From the NCBI GenBank assembly GCA_009869945.1, contig WIXG01000376.1:1-64000 (forward strand): a stretch of 64,000 nucleotides of DNA, read 5' to 3'. The notes under the pieces were generated by a model. That model saw only the letters and a program-made list of their open reading frames with translations, ran no database searches and was not told the DNA's origin. The translations under genes were made by a program, and so were the position numbers. Origin of the DNA: Mesaphorura yosii (Eukaryota > Arthropoda > Collembola > Poduromorpha > Tullbergiidae). This document shows, piece after piece, positions 10,854-22,000 of this stretch. Numbering within the stretch: the first letter of the stretch is position 1; each line of letters opens with the position of its first letter.

Positions 10854-12238
10854 TTGAAATCTCCTTGAGCGGCTGCAAATCGATTACAGACGGACTTTTC
10901 TTGAAGGGCCACTGCCCGCACTCTGGAATAAGAAACCGAACCAATTTGATGCTGAACTTTCGCTCATTGGCAGATTAACTTACTTACGATAAAATTTCCG
11001 CGTGTAGTTGTCAGTTTGATTTCACAAAGGGAATTTCAATTCAAATTCCTTTTAAACAGTTCAAAAATCAGTTCACCTGTTGGAAGAGATAAGTAGACCG
11101 GGTTTCAGGGAGAGTCAAATCGTAACTGCAACTTTTTTGCGAAATTCGACCACCTTCCAGTGCCAGGCAGAGACTACACTTCATTGACAGGCAATGTGTG
11201 CAGTCCAAGACACATACTTGCGACTCTGTCGCTCGAATACAGTGAGCTGACCAATCAGAGCGCACCACGAATATCGCTGTGCTCGTCTCGTGAACTTGTA
11301 AGCAAGCGATTGCTTCGATTCAGCTGGCGCTTCGTTTGTAAATCCCAAGCACAGCACACACGCTGAGCCTCTGCACTCCACTTTGTTGCAGCGAGAGGAA
11401 GACAGTTTACTACCAACTTGCGCAGTAGAAAAGTGGAATTAGTGTCAGTTGTGTCAGTAATTTGGCTTCATTCGGTTTATTGTTTCGGTAATCTACAATT
11501 TTGTGGTAAGTGCATGGCGAAGAGAAATGCCATGCTAAAGTTCAATAAGAGTAGACATGATCATTTGAGTTAGGCTAGGAGATATCACAAAAATCATGGT
11601 TGACAAATTGAGGCTCGTTTCAAGTCCGTCGGTGTCCGCCCGCTAGTTATAAGTCGGCGATATTACAAAGATCCTGCCCTCGCTCTCAGGCAGTCTTATC
11701 AATAAACAAATACGTACAGAAATATTTGTCAAGATAAAGTTACTCCTACAATTCCTAGTTCAGCTACTTCCGGATGCGCAACAACGGAGGTTGGAGCCAC
11801 AAATAGGCTCCCATCTTCACTCATCACTTCGGCCAACGTACCAACTAATTACTGGTTTAGCTCGGCTTCATCACCAACTCCCTTTGAGAAGAGCAAGCAC
11901 AGAAGAGCAGGTGAGGTTTCATTCTCGTTTTAGTCGTTTGGCAAAAATTGTGAGAGGTTGTCTCTCGGCACCATCAGGATTAAATGTCAATCACATTACA
12001 TGGAGAAGGTACTCTACGGAATTCTTAACATTAGATTGAGCTTCACGCATCTTCAAAACGCGACACAACAATATAATGCATGTTGTATTGCTATGCGGTG
12101 TGCCTAAAACAATGGTGTGTAGATGTATTGAATAAGGAGTTGATAGAATGCGATAGTGAGCCTCAAACGTTCGTCAGCGTAAAAAAAATATCGCTCCAAA
12201 ATTGGCTAAAGTCGAACGGAATCGAACTCCACGAGTAG
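10854..12238. other. GRP94 5' region and 3' flank of the glutamate receptor gene
   Basis: Contains the probable GRP94 5' UTR exon and intron, the ERSE, and perhaps a divergent plus-strand transcript: a strong donor GTAAGTGC at about 11,510, and an open stretch 11,760-11,911 before GTGAGG. That stretch has no start codon in frame and no recognisable domain. The 300 bp left of 12,239 should be the receptor 3' UTR. Confidence 0.4.
11251..11269 (+). promoter_or_regulatory. ER stress response element (ERSE), CCAAT-N9-CCACG
   Basis: The sequence is CCAAT, nine bases (cagagcgca), then CCACG. This is an exact match to the ERSE consensus bound by NF-Y and ATF6/XBP1 in animal GRP78 and GRP94 promoters. 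It lies about 400 bp upstream of the GRP94 start codon, inverted relative to the gene; ERSEs are known to work in either direction. With the probable 5' UTR intron, it should lie close to the transcription start. Confidence 0.75.
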
Positions 12239-15200
12239 TCAAGGAGGCCTTTGGCGCTGCAGCCGTTGCACTTCGGCCAGAAGCGCCTCGTTCTCCTTCC
12301 TCGCCCCGCTCAGACGTCCTCGCAGGTCCATCTCGGCGTTTCTCCACAGCGTGATGATTTCGTTCTTTGACAAATAGCGCAAGTTGGTTTCGTTGAGCGA
12401 AGGCGAGAGCTGGAAGGCGGCTCTACTCGCGTCGTCACTTCCGAACTCGCTCGTCCAGCTATCGTTCGTATCTTCCAGATTCTCAACGTCGAAGCCCACT
12501 GACTTCCTGCTTCTGGAGGAGGTGACGGCGGACGTGGAAGGCGCGATTCGTAGCATCTCGTCGTCGCCCTCGCCCGCGAACTCCGTTTCCATGATGCCGT
12601 TGTTGGAGCTTCCTTCGGAGGTCGCTTCCTCCCCGAGGACGAGGACGGGCCCTTGGAAGGGTTCTCTGGACGCGGGGCTGGGCTCGAAAATCCGGTTGCA
12701 CACGTCTGATTCTACTCCCAACACTCGGATCAGCTTGGGCATGTTTTTGTTGGCTTGCAGACGGGCCTGCAGGGTAGCTTCCGACTCGCGCTCACTGAAC
12801 GTCTTGGGCTGGAGATGCTTCTGCTTTTCCTGCTTCTGAACCCTGCCCAAGACAGTCCAGAGCAATCGTTAGTCGTTCACAACAAACCTGAATTCCCCCT
12901 TCGAACACCCTTCGAATTGTGTCTTACCTGCGTACTTCCTGGATCATTTCGAAGAATTGAGCTTTACTTTTCCTCCTCCGGCGCTGTTCGTGTTCCTTCT
13001 GGGTGAAAGGCACAGCATTACACACGCAGTTGCAAAACCAATAATTAAAGAAAACTCGCCGTTGCTTCTCAGTTTAATCTAATCAATTTAACCGAATCTT
13101 ACTCTTTTGACGCTCTTCTGGAACAGACTCGTGATTTGTCCATGTCGCAGGGTGTCGACGAGTTCCTTTGCGGCGTGGTGCGGAGACACCAACTCAACGC
13201 AGTTGATGAACCGGTACAGCTTCTGCGAACCACAAACATTTCATTACTCTACTCGCTGCTTGTTCCTCAGTTCGGGCGTAGGGCACCTGTGAGAAGAACA
13301 TGATGTTGGTGGATCTCCAAAGCGTTCCTTTTGGCTGCTTCCTCAGGTAAGGCAAGAAGTACTTGTACACAAAATGCTCCAGGCTCACAATCAGCATTCC
13401 GATGGCCATTCCCAGTGCCAGCATGACAATCATCCCGGCCACCGCGTCCACGCCAAGCGCCTACCCAACATTCAAACGAGTAAAATTAACACGCAGAACA
13501 AAGAGGATAAGGATTGTATGCGCACGCACCCTGGCCCCGTAAATTTCCGAGCGTCTGCGTCGAAAGCAGCCAAGCTGGTCGTACCACTTGCCTTGCAGAT
13601 GGTCCAAGTAACCGTTTGCAAGGTACTTCGCGATCAGCCCGGAAATGCTGTCCTGCAAGCCATCAAAACAAACAAGGCCTGAACCCCGCCTCCGAATTGA
13701 ATGACCTGCCCATGTCTTACCTTCAGTGGAAATCCCTTGCCCATTCCTGCAGCCAGGACACAGAAGAGAACTCAATCAGGGGTCATTAGCGGTTGTTGAA
13801 TCGTGTGTTACCTATTGCGTACGTGTCGTCTCCGATCTTGTCGTGGTTGCTGACGTCCACCAAGGTGCAAGAGGGGTCTGAGCCCCGGTAGTAGTCCAAG
13901 AGAGGCCCGTCGCCCGTCAGAAGGTCCAGACTCCCGTTTCTAAAAGAGACGCTCTTAATGAACTACCTGCTTTTATTATTAATCCGGGGGCAGAGCGTGC
14001 AACTGTTGCATCCACACCGAGAAAGAGTGGCGGAGACACGAGTTAGACTCACTTTAGCATGTCGACTCCCTGCTGGAAGGACGAGACGGGGAACTTTTGG
14101 ATGTGTTCCCACAATAGCTGGCTCTCCTTCTTGATGTAGAACTGGGTCGCCGTGTGCTTTACCGCCGCCACTCGCTGCGACAACAAACTCCGGTCGTGCA
14201 CGTCAAAGTTGCGTCCGAAGTACATTCCGGCGAAGAGAGCCGCAATGTTGGCAGTGTACGAAGCCACGAATATCACCGAGAAGCCACCCCACACATTGAT
14301 CAGGAACTTGTTGGGCCACGACTTTGGAGCCTACAAATGCCAACTCTTACTCTTAACCTTCTTACTTTTGATAACCTCCTTAATCTTTGTTAATTGGGTC
14401 TACCTTGAATGCGACGAGGTGCGAGAAGAGCCTGCCCCAAACCACCCACAGCGCAGAGGCCATCGTGAAGTTCTTCGTTCGCTGTCTTCCCCTGCCAAAC
14501 AGAAAAACACTCAATGCCTGGATTACGTGACAATATTCACTGGGGTGGATGGCCGAATGCGGCGGTTTAACTCAATCTGGTTAGAGAGTGGAAGAATGGC
14601 ACCCAAGCCCCAATTAGACAAACTCGTGCTTGTTATTTGGCGTACCATGGATTGAGTCCGAAGGGAGACAGCCACTCGAACAACGCAACTGCGATTGCCG
14701 TGATATTTAACCTAAAAACAAAATTCATGTAGTTTGCTCCAGAATAGGTTTGAATTACGCGAATGCGAGGTCAAATGCGCATGTGCGAAATTAGAGGAGT
14801 TAAAGAAATTAGAAACAAACAGTTAATTGAATTATTTATCATTGTGCTCCAGCGGCAGTCGGGCATGTGCTCGAGGGAGATAATTAATGGCGTTCTCGGG
14901 GCTGTAGTGCGATGATCATGTTTGCTAATGTGATACTTAGGGAAAGGAGTCATAAATAATGCTGAGCGAGTGTGAGAATGACAGTTAGAATGCCACTTGT
15001 GCGTTGCGAGAAGTGGCGGTGAAAGTTTTGTGAGTGTTTCGCATTGTTTCACTTTCTCCTGCTGCGCCAACACGTGTTGTGCCCGCTTACGTGACGAAGA
15101 TTGCGGCCCACAACTCGAAGGAGAAGGGAGCGAGGAAGGCGAGGAGAGGCACGTCCTGCGTCTTGGCCAGACCCAGAAACCCAACTCCCGAGAAGAAGAA

Positions 15201-18200
15201 CGGCGTGGAGAAATCGATGGCTGTGCTCCGGATGGAAGTCACCGAGAACGGCGCGAAACACATGTGGGCACTGCCAGACTGAATCGCACGCATCAGCCCG
15301 TTCCACTCCCCAGAATTCTGCTCAGCCAAAGTGCAGAGGTAATTAAGGCCATTAAGCATTAAGGATGCACTGCTCGGAACTTACGGAGAAAGAGCCGAAG
15401 AACGCGTCGGGAACCAAGTACAGAAGCGGCTTGAAGTTCAGCTCGTGACTGACGCTGTGTAGCAGGTCGACGACGAAGCCGTCGCAGCAGAACACTTCGT
15501 AGTCAGACCGCGACCGAACGTCCCCCTCGAAATCGGCAAAGATCAGTGCGAACTCTTCCTGAAATGCAGAAAGTGCAAAAATGAATATCCTCCTCCTATT
15601 TTTGTTATTCATTCTTACGGGGTTGTTGGCCGACACTTTGAGACAAGGACACCCGTTTTCACAAGTTTTATTGTCGAGAGATTCGGTCAGCATGACGAAG
15701 GGAGGCGAGACGATCGTCGCGATTCTGTACGCCTTTAGCTGTCTGCTGGCTTCCACGAAGACGCCTCCGCCAGGATATTGAATCGTGTCCAGACGCACCT
15801 CGGAGGAATCGAGGAGCACGCTCCCAACTGGCTTCCATCGTCGTCGCTCGCCCGACTCGATCAAATTGACAACTTCGAAGGCTTCCGCACCTTGACCTCC
15901 TTTTGCCGAGTCCCGCAACGGAGCAGCGTCGAGTTGAGACCGAATTTCCCTGCAACGCATCGCATCTAAATGAGTTCGTGGTAGAGGACGCGTGAGACTC
16001 GACTCCTAAGCCTTTGACTAGTAATTGGAAAAGTTGTGTGAGTGCCGAGTCAGGAGTTGGCCGCGATTATGGCTTTCAGAACATAATTTTCCTTTTAGCA
16101 TCCAACCGGAAAAGAGAGTCTGACTGAGTTCAGAAAGCCTCTCTGAGCACATGTTCCTTCGCACTAATGGTTCCACACAAAGCAGCCACGCTCGTCTTTC
16201 TCCTCGTCAATTCAGCTCTCCTGCCCAGCAACTCAAGACTCAAACTCATTGCTTCTTCCTTCAAATCAACCATGTCTTTTCATTAACACGGCGCCTCATA
16301 AAGTGCAGTCAGCACAGGTGCCTTGTAAGAATGCTGATTGCTGCTCACCTTACGAGGGCCTCAGAGAACAGTTTTCTGGTGTAGGAAGACTTCCAGCAGG
16401 AGGCGTTTGGAAGGTCGTTCGTTGCCTGCAGCAGGTGGTCGCCGCTCCAGCCCGGACTGAAGCGGCTGCTCTGTTTTCCGTGAATCGACGGTGTGTACGC
16501 ATTGCTCAGTTCGTTGTAATTGCGCTTGTAGTGTGGCGAGGTGAGGAAGGTCGAGTTTCTGTGGTCTGGACTCTCGCGAGTTGCTGGTGGCGAGAGGGCC
16601 GAGGCGAGGAGATGCCCGACTCTCTTCAGATTTTCCTTTCCCACTTGAGTCCGCAGAGTGCTTCTCAGAGCCAGGAGTCCACTCGGGACCCAGTCGGGAA
16701 TCACTGCCGACTGGAACACAGCCAAAGAACCAATTTCAATATTGAATTTGCTTTCATGGGATCTCACACTCATTAAATCGCCTTCTGCTTCGTGCGCTCA
16801 AAACTTTCCATTCTCATGCAAATTCACTTTCATATCAATTTTCATTTCGGTTTCGCAGGCCGTCTTTCGTTGATCGCAATGCAAGACCAGAGCTCAGCGT
16901 AACAACATCATACAACACTTTTATCAGCGGGAGCATTGGATGATCTAAGTTGGCATGCACACTCTGCTTTGCTCTCTTTAGTTTAGACTTGCCTTTGCCA
17001 GCTGATCAGTGAGGATGAAGATGAAGTCGCCATTGAGCATTCTGAGTTGCTTTGCAATCAGGAAGACTTGAGCGAGTGTGGGCTCGGAGCAGAGGAGCAC
17101 GACGACCCCTCGCGTGGATTGCGCGATTTCGTTCAACGCCTTGAACACCGATTGGCTGTGTTTTCTCGAGCTGACGGAATGGAAGGTCGGTTGGAGCGAC
17201 GGTGCTAAGTCGGGACTCCCCTCAGACGGGACGGGCGGGTGCGTGTCGTAGTCGTACTCCTCCCCAGACTCGTAGTCGTCACCCTCCGACGCCCTGTACT
17301 CCGTGCTGGCAGAGGCCGGAGGCTGTAGGAGGACTTTTGTGCTGCTCAGCTGCGTCTTCCAGTCGACTGGCGAAGAGGACGTCTCGTCAAACAGCACGGC
17401 GAAGGTGTGCCAGTGACAAAAAAGCAACAGCTTCCCGAGAGCAGCGGCGTAATTGTGAGGAGAAGGTGCCAAGTTGACAAAAAGACTGTTCTCGTCCTGT
17501 AACAAACCACAAGTCAGTTTTCGTTTTCCTGGAGTCTTTTAAAGAGTGGGTTCACTCTGAGCCACGTGTTGGGAGCGTAAACTGAGAATCGGTTGGGCTG
17601 AATGACGTTCGAATGTTCGTGAGACATGACAGGGAACATGAAAAGAATCTGCGACATGAAGCATATTTGATTTGACGGAGATGAAATTTCTGAGAGTTTA
17701 AGAAGTTTCTCTGCAAACGAGATTTGGTTGATTGATGTGAAAGGTCTCTCAACCCCAAATTCAAATTCTCAGCCTGAGTCATTCAGCACATCGCAGCGCC
17801 TTCGCCGGCCGAAACTTTTCCCAAACTTATTAAGCACTTTGCGCAGCACAGCGCGAGTTCTCTCCATCCCGCACTCTTTGTGCTTAATTCTTGCCTTTTG
17901 CAGAAGCCTGAAGAGAAAAACTTTGTAATTCAATCATGAATGCTCCTCGGCTCGCTTCTTCGCCAGAGAAAGAAAGGGGCACGACTGCGGGAGAGCCGTA
18001 ATTTTTTCACAGCCATAATTATCATGTCCGTTGGTTAATGGCGATGATTCAGGGAAAGAGCTTGTTTATTCGCGACCGTTAAATCCACAGTCCCTTAGCT
18101 CGTCGTGTAATCTGTGTGATTCGTCATCCCGTAAACTGTTTGCACGCATCTTCATTTAATCTCCACTTTTAATCTGCGAGAGAGTTTTATGCCCCGAGTT

Positions 18201-19029
18201 TTTCATGTCGTTTGCCGAGATTTTATCGTCTCCAATTTTACTCCCGTTTGCATTATCCAGTCACTTTCTTGCGATGTTCATTGGAGACGCTAAGAATGAT
18301 GTCTTATGGCGTGTTACAAGCAGAGACGAGGCTGAGCGAAATGACATTGTCAGGATGATTACTAAGCAGCGGAAAGACAAGAGAAGAAGAAGCTACCTTT
18401 TGCAGGTCTTGAAAGTGTTTTGTGGAGTGGAACGAGGGAATGAGCGGAATGGCTGCTGAGTTTGCGATGAGTGAAAGCAATCTCTCCGATCCAGCGTCTT
18501 CAATTAAGCTCACCATCGCCACCGCTTTTGTTCTCTCCAGAAAATTACACAGTTGCGGAATTAGATTTGGGAAGAATACGGCGTTTCTCTGCGGTTGCAA
18601 ATCAGCACTCTCCTCCTCATCAGCAACGCGAACGCCGTCCTCGTCGTCGCTCTCGTCAAACTCCTCAGCCACCTGCCGGCGACGCTCCTCCGCGCTCCGG
18701 TTCGTCAGCACAAAACTCCGCACGCGCCAGCCGATATTCGGCCCGTCTCGCGCCCCCGCCTTGAGCGCCCGACTGAGCGTCTTCGAGTAGGCGACGGACA
18801 CGTTGGAGGCGTCGAAGAGGATGAGCGCCACCTCCACACGCGTCGACAGGACGCCCGTCTTGGCGCGGACGAAGAGCACTTTGGGGTCGTCGCTGTCGTC
18901 CGTGTCATTGCTGAGAGGCGGGTGAGCCAGCGAGGGCGGGCAGACCACCGCGAGGAGAGCAACCATCGTGATCCACAAGTGCACAGAGGGTCGCGGGGAC
19001 TCCCTCATGTCCTTGCAGCGGACCCGCAC
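12239..19029 (-). CDS. Nmdar2: NMDA-type ionotropic glutamate receptor subunit, Nmdar2-like (1,302 aa)
   Basis: Ligand-gated cation-channel subunit of the plasma membrane. Exons in transcript order: 19029-18397, 17496-16993, 16710-16349, 15949-15619, 15558-15385, 15317-15091, 14711-14646, 14491-14404, 14330-14053, 13939-13812, 13746-13721 (26 nt), 13652-13530, 13460-13287, 13222-13103, 12998-12928, 12842-12239; all phases agree. The order is a signal peptide, an amino-terminal domain with two acidic inserts, S1 (PPFVMLTES, with Arg in TSIRST as the likely carboxylate contact), M1, pore loop (ASALWVVWGRLFSHL), M3 with SYTANIAAL, S2, M4, then a basic and acidic cytoplasmic tail ending in a Leu-rich coiled coil. 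SYTAN and the pore context place it with NMDA receptors. KSWPNKFLINVWGGF resembles insect Nmdar2 and vertebrate GluN3 more than GluN2. The second intron has a GC donor. Confidence 0.93.
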
Positions 19030-22000
19030 CCAGCCTCCTCACTGCGCACGAGGAGCTGCTCGCCTCACACCTTCAACTCCGTTGTGCCCCGCGTGGCCTC
19101 CTCGTGCTGGACCACTCCCCTGAACGCGGCTCCATCCCGAGGCCGATGTGCCTTTCGACGGTGACCTGCGACAAGAACGTTCCTGTAAAACATTGACAAG
19201 TAAATCCGTTTTTTGAACGTCGAGCTCTGTGACGGTGTGCAAAAGAAAAGAGGAATGGGTTGACTGTCACTTTGCTGCTGCATCGACTTGTGTTGCGATG
19301 ATTGTGTGTCAGCGAGCTTCCTATGTCATTATTTATGACAAATCCCGAACAAAGAGTGAAGACAAAGTTGTCCTTTGTCGCGCAAATGGCTAATAACAAA
19401 TAAACAAAACTTCCTGACATGTTAAATTCCCCTTTCATCTCTTTCCTCTCCGAACCGACTTGCAGCGACGAAGCCCGTTTCGCTAACGAGACTTTCTCCG
19501 CTCGCGTCACGCTCCAGACTCTTTTTGAGACCGTGAAGTATAGAAATTGCGTTTTATTTTGAATGCGTCCTCTGAGACCCTCGTTTTTTGTTTGCAACAC
19601 GCCAGAATTTTAAACTCGACTCCATCCTGCCAAGCTGAGAATCGCAAAGTGCCGAAAATATAAAAATTCAATACCCGACACACATCAGAAATCATCTTGC
19701 AGGCCTTCTAATTCACGGAACGAAACCATCTCGCATCGCTTGTGCTCCACGCACACTTTCCTCAAGCGCTTTGTCACAGCGGAGTGCTGTGCAATATTTT
19801 AGCGCGTATTCTTAGCGTGTCACTTTTGCCCCACATCGTCTGGTATTGTGAGAAGAGCAGCTCCCTCATTATTGAGGCTCGTTCTCTTTGAAACCCACAA
19901 ACTCTCGTGCTCATGCAAGAGTAATTAATCATTGTGGGTATTTGGAACTCGGCGCTGCTCCATCAAATCCAATATTTGCAAATCAATGTCACGCGTTTGT
20001 TGGAATTGTCCACCAAGTCGGATTAATCACAAAGTTGCCAGTAGGAAGCTCAAATTTCAGGCGGCGATTGTGTCGCCTTGTAACTCGAGCACTTGCTAAA
20101 ATAAACATTTGGCATTAATGCGAAGAGAAAGTGGAGTCAGTCAGCTGTCAGAATAGCGCATCTAATGAATTGGAAACAAATATTCGGAACATATTTCTCT
20201 CATGCCAGACTCCCTTCAGACGTCAGACGAGAAACTTGATTTCCACTCTCAGTCGTCTGACACTCCGAAAGAACCGTCAGACTAAAGTAACTTAAGTAAC
20301 TGGCTAATTCTGACTCCTCGAGGCTTCCAACTAATTCGTTCGAGAAAAGTGGCCGACTTGCAGCACTGTTCTCTGTTGCAGTTCCACCAATTAGGCGAGG
20401 ATGCAGACTGGAAGGTCTTCATATTTTTAAGATCGAGTGACCAAGCAGGTCTTGATTGATAGCCTCCGGCCGTCAGCCCGGGCATTTATTCCAGTCTCCA
20501 CTCGTGTGAGTCCACGCCTGGAAAGTCTTGACTGACTGGCCTACATTTATTCAATCCTCCAGCCAAAAGTTGGATTGCCTCGTTCCAACATTCCACAACA
20601 AACTTGAAGTGCCATTTCCATACTTCGTGCCTCGGCCTTCTTTCGTTGAAATAAGAATTCAAAGCACGTAGAAAAGACAGCCAGGATAAGATTAATTACA
20701 CTGCTTGTCTTCCCCACTCTGGCTTGACCAAATCCAGCTTGCCGAATTGTCTGAATTCACAGTGAAATCACAATCACAGGGAGCCTCGGACAATGGGACT
20801 GCGAATCAGAATGACGACGACCTGTCGAACATGCCTCCAACACGCCTTTAATTTTTCAGTATGCATGAATTAATTACGATTAGTGGTGACTGCTTCCGAA
20901 TTCTGCGTCGCTGAAGTGGAATGAAATCTGAATGGAGGATCAGGTGTCAGCCCGTCAGCACGGAGTTGACCCGTTCAATTACATTACGGCATGCCGGGCG
21001 GAGTTGTCAAAACGTTTCCTTGAAGCAGAGGAGACTGGTATCCGTGTGGATTTGGGAGAAGTAATTTAGTATGAAATAGAATCACGTACACTGCGAGTTG
21101 AGCGACTGAGGCTGAGGGGCACGAGTGGTGTGTTGCGGAAAGGGAGGCACGCGAAGGAAGAGATAAATTTATCGGAAGGTCAGACTTTTTATATGGCATT
21201 ATAAATTTCCAGTTTGTTTGTTCGTGAATCGCTTTCTCCGACTGTCTGCTCTCTTTTCTGCGCGTAGGTTTCGACGTGGAGTGTGCCGTCGCTCGGAGGC
21301 TGGTCGAATGGCTCTTTCATTTCGCCAGGCTGAAAGGAGCGGCTGTTCCTCTCGTTGCGGGTCTCATTACTGCAGCCAACATGGAAATATTGATATTGCA
21401 ATAAATATTCAGGCGCAGACGGTCCAAATATGCGACGGAGAGACGAATGATAAATCCGTCTGTGCAAATGCAAATCGGCCGAGTGGAATGGGCCGACATG
21501 TGCTGCGCTGAAATTGAGAGGAGCGCCATTACTCGCGAAACAATTCGACACGGCACTTTGTGAGGGCACGCGGAGAGAAATAGAAAACAGATTTCACTGC
21601 GAAAAAATGATTATTGCTCCACTTAACAAAATATACGACCGCCTGTGCTTCCACAACGCCCAAATGGCGAGGCAACTCGTCTTGCGAGACTCTGAGCAAA
21701 TATGCGGAGAGAATTCTTTCTTTTCTTTTATTCATTGTTTACGCTTACGCGAACAGCACAAAAGAGTCTCTTTTGTGGGAGCAGTCGGCAGAGGAGCGAT
21801 CCATGCAGGCCTGAAGCTGCGAGTCTAATCCGATCCTCCTGCTCGCATCGGCCAGATATCAACTTGTGAAATCATTACGTCGTTAGGAGAAAGCCACTCA
21901 CAGGGCTAATCGAAAGCGGAAATTAATTACTGCGTCGGCAATTGCATTCGCACAAACTGAGTTTGGCAGGCAGAGTGACGGAGCGCGCGTGTGGCAGAAT

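Noticed and set aside
11760-11911. Open stretch after a possible acceptor, ending at a GTGAGG donor, as an exon of a plus-strand gene divergent from GRP94
   Set aside because: No start codon in frame, no recognised domain, and no convincing partner exon before the receptor gene begins.
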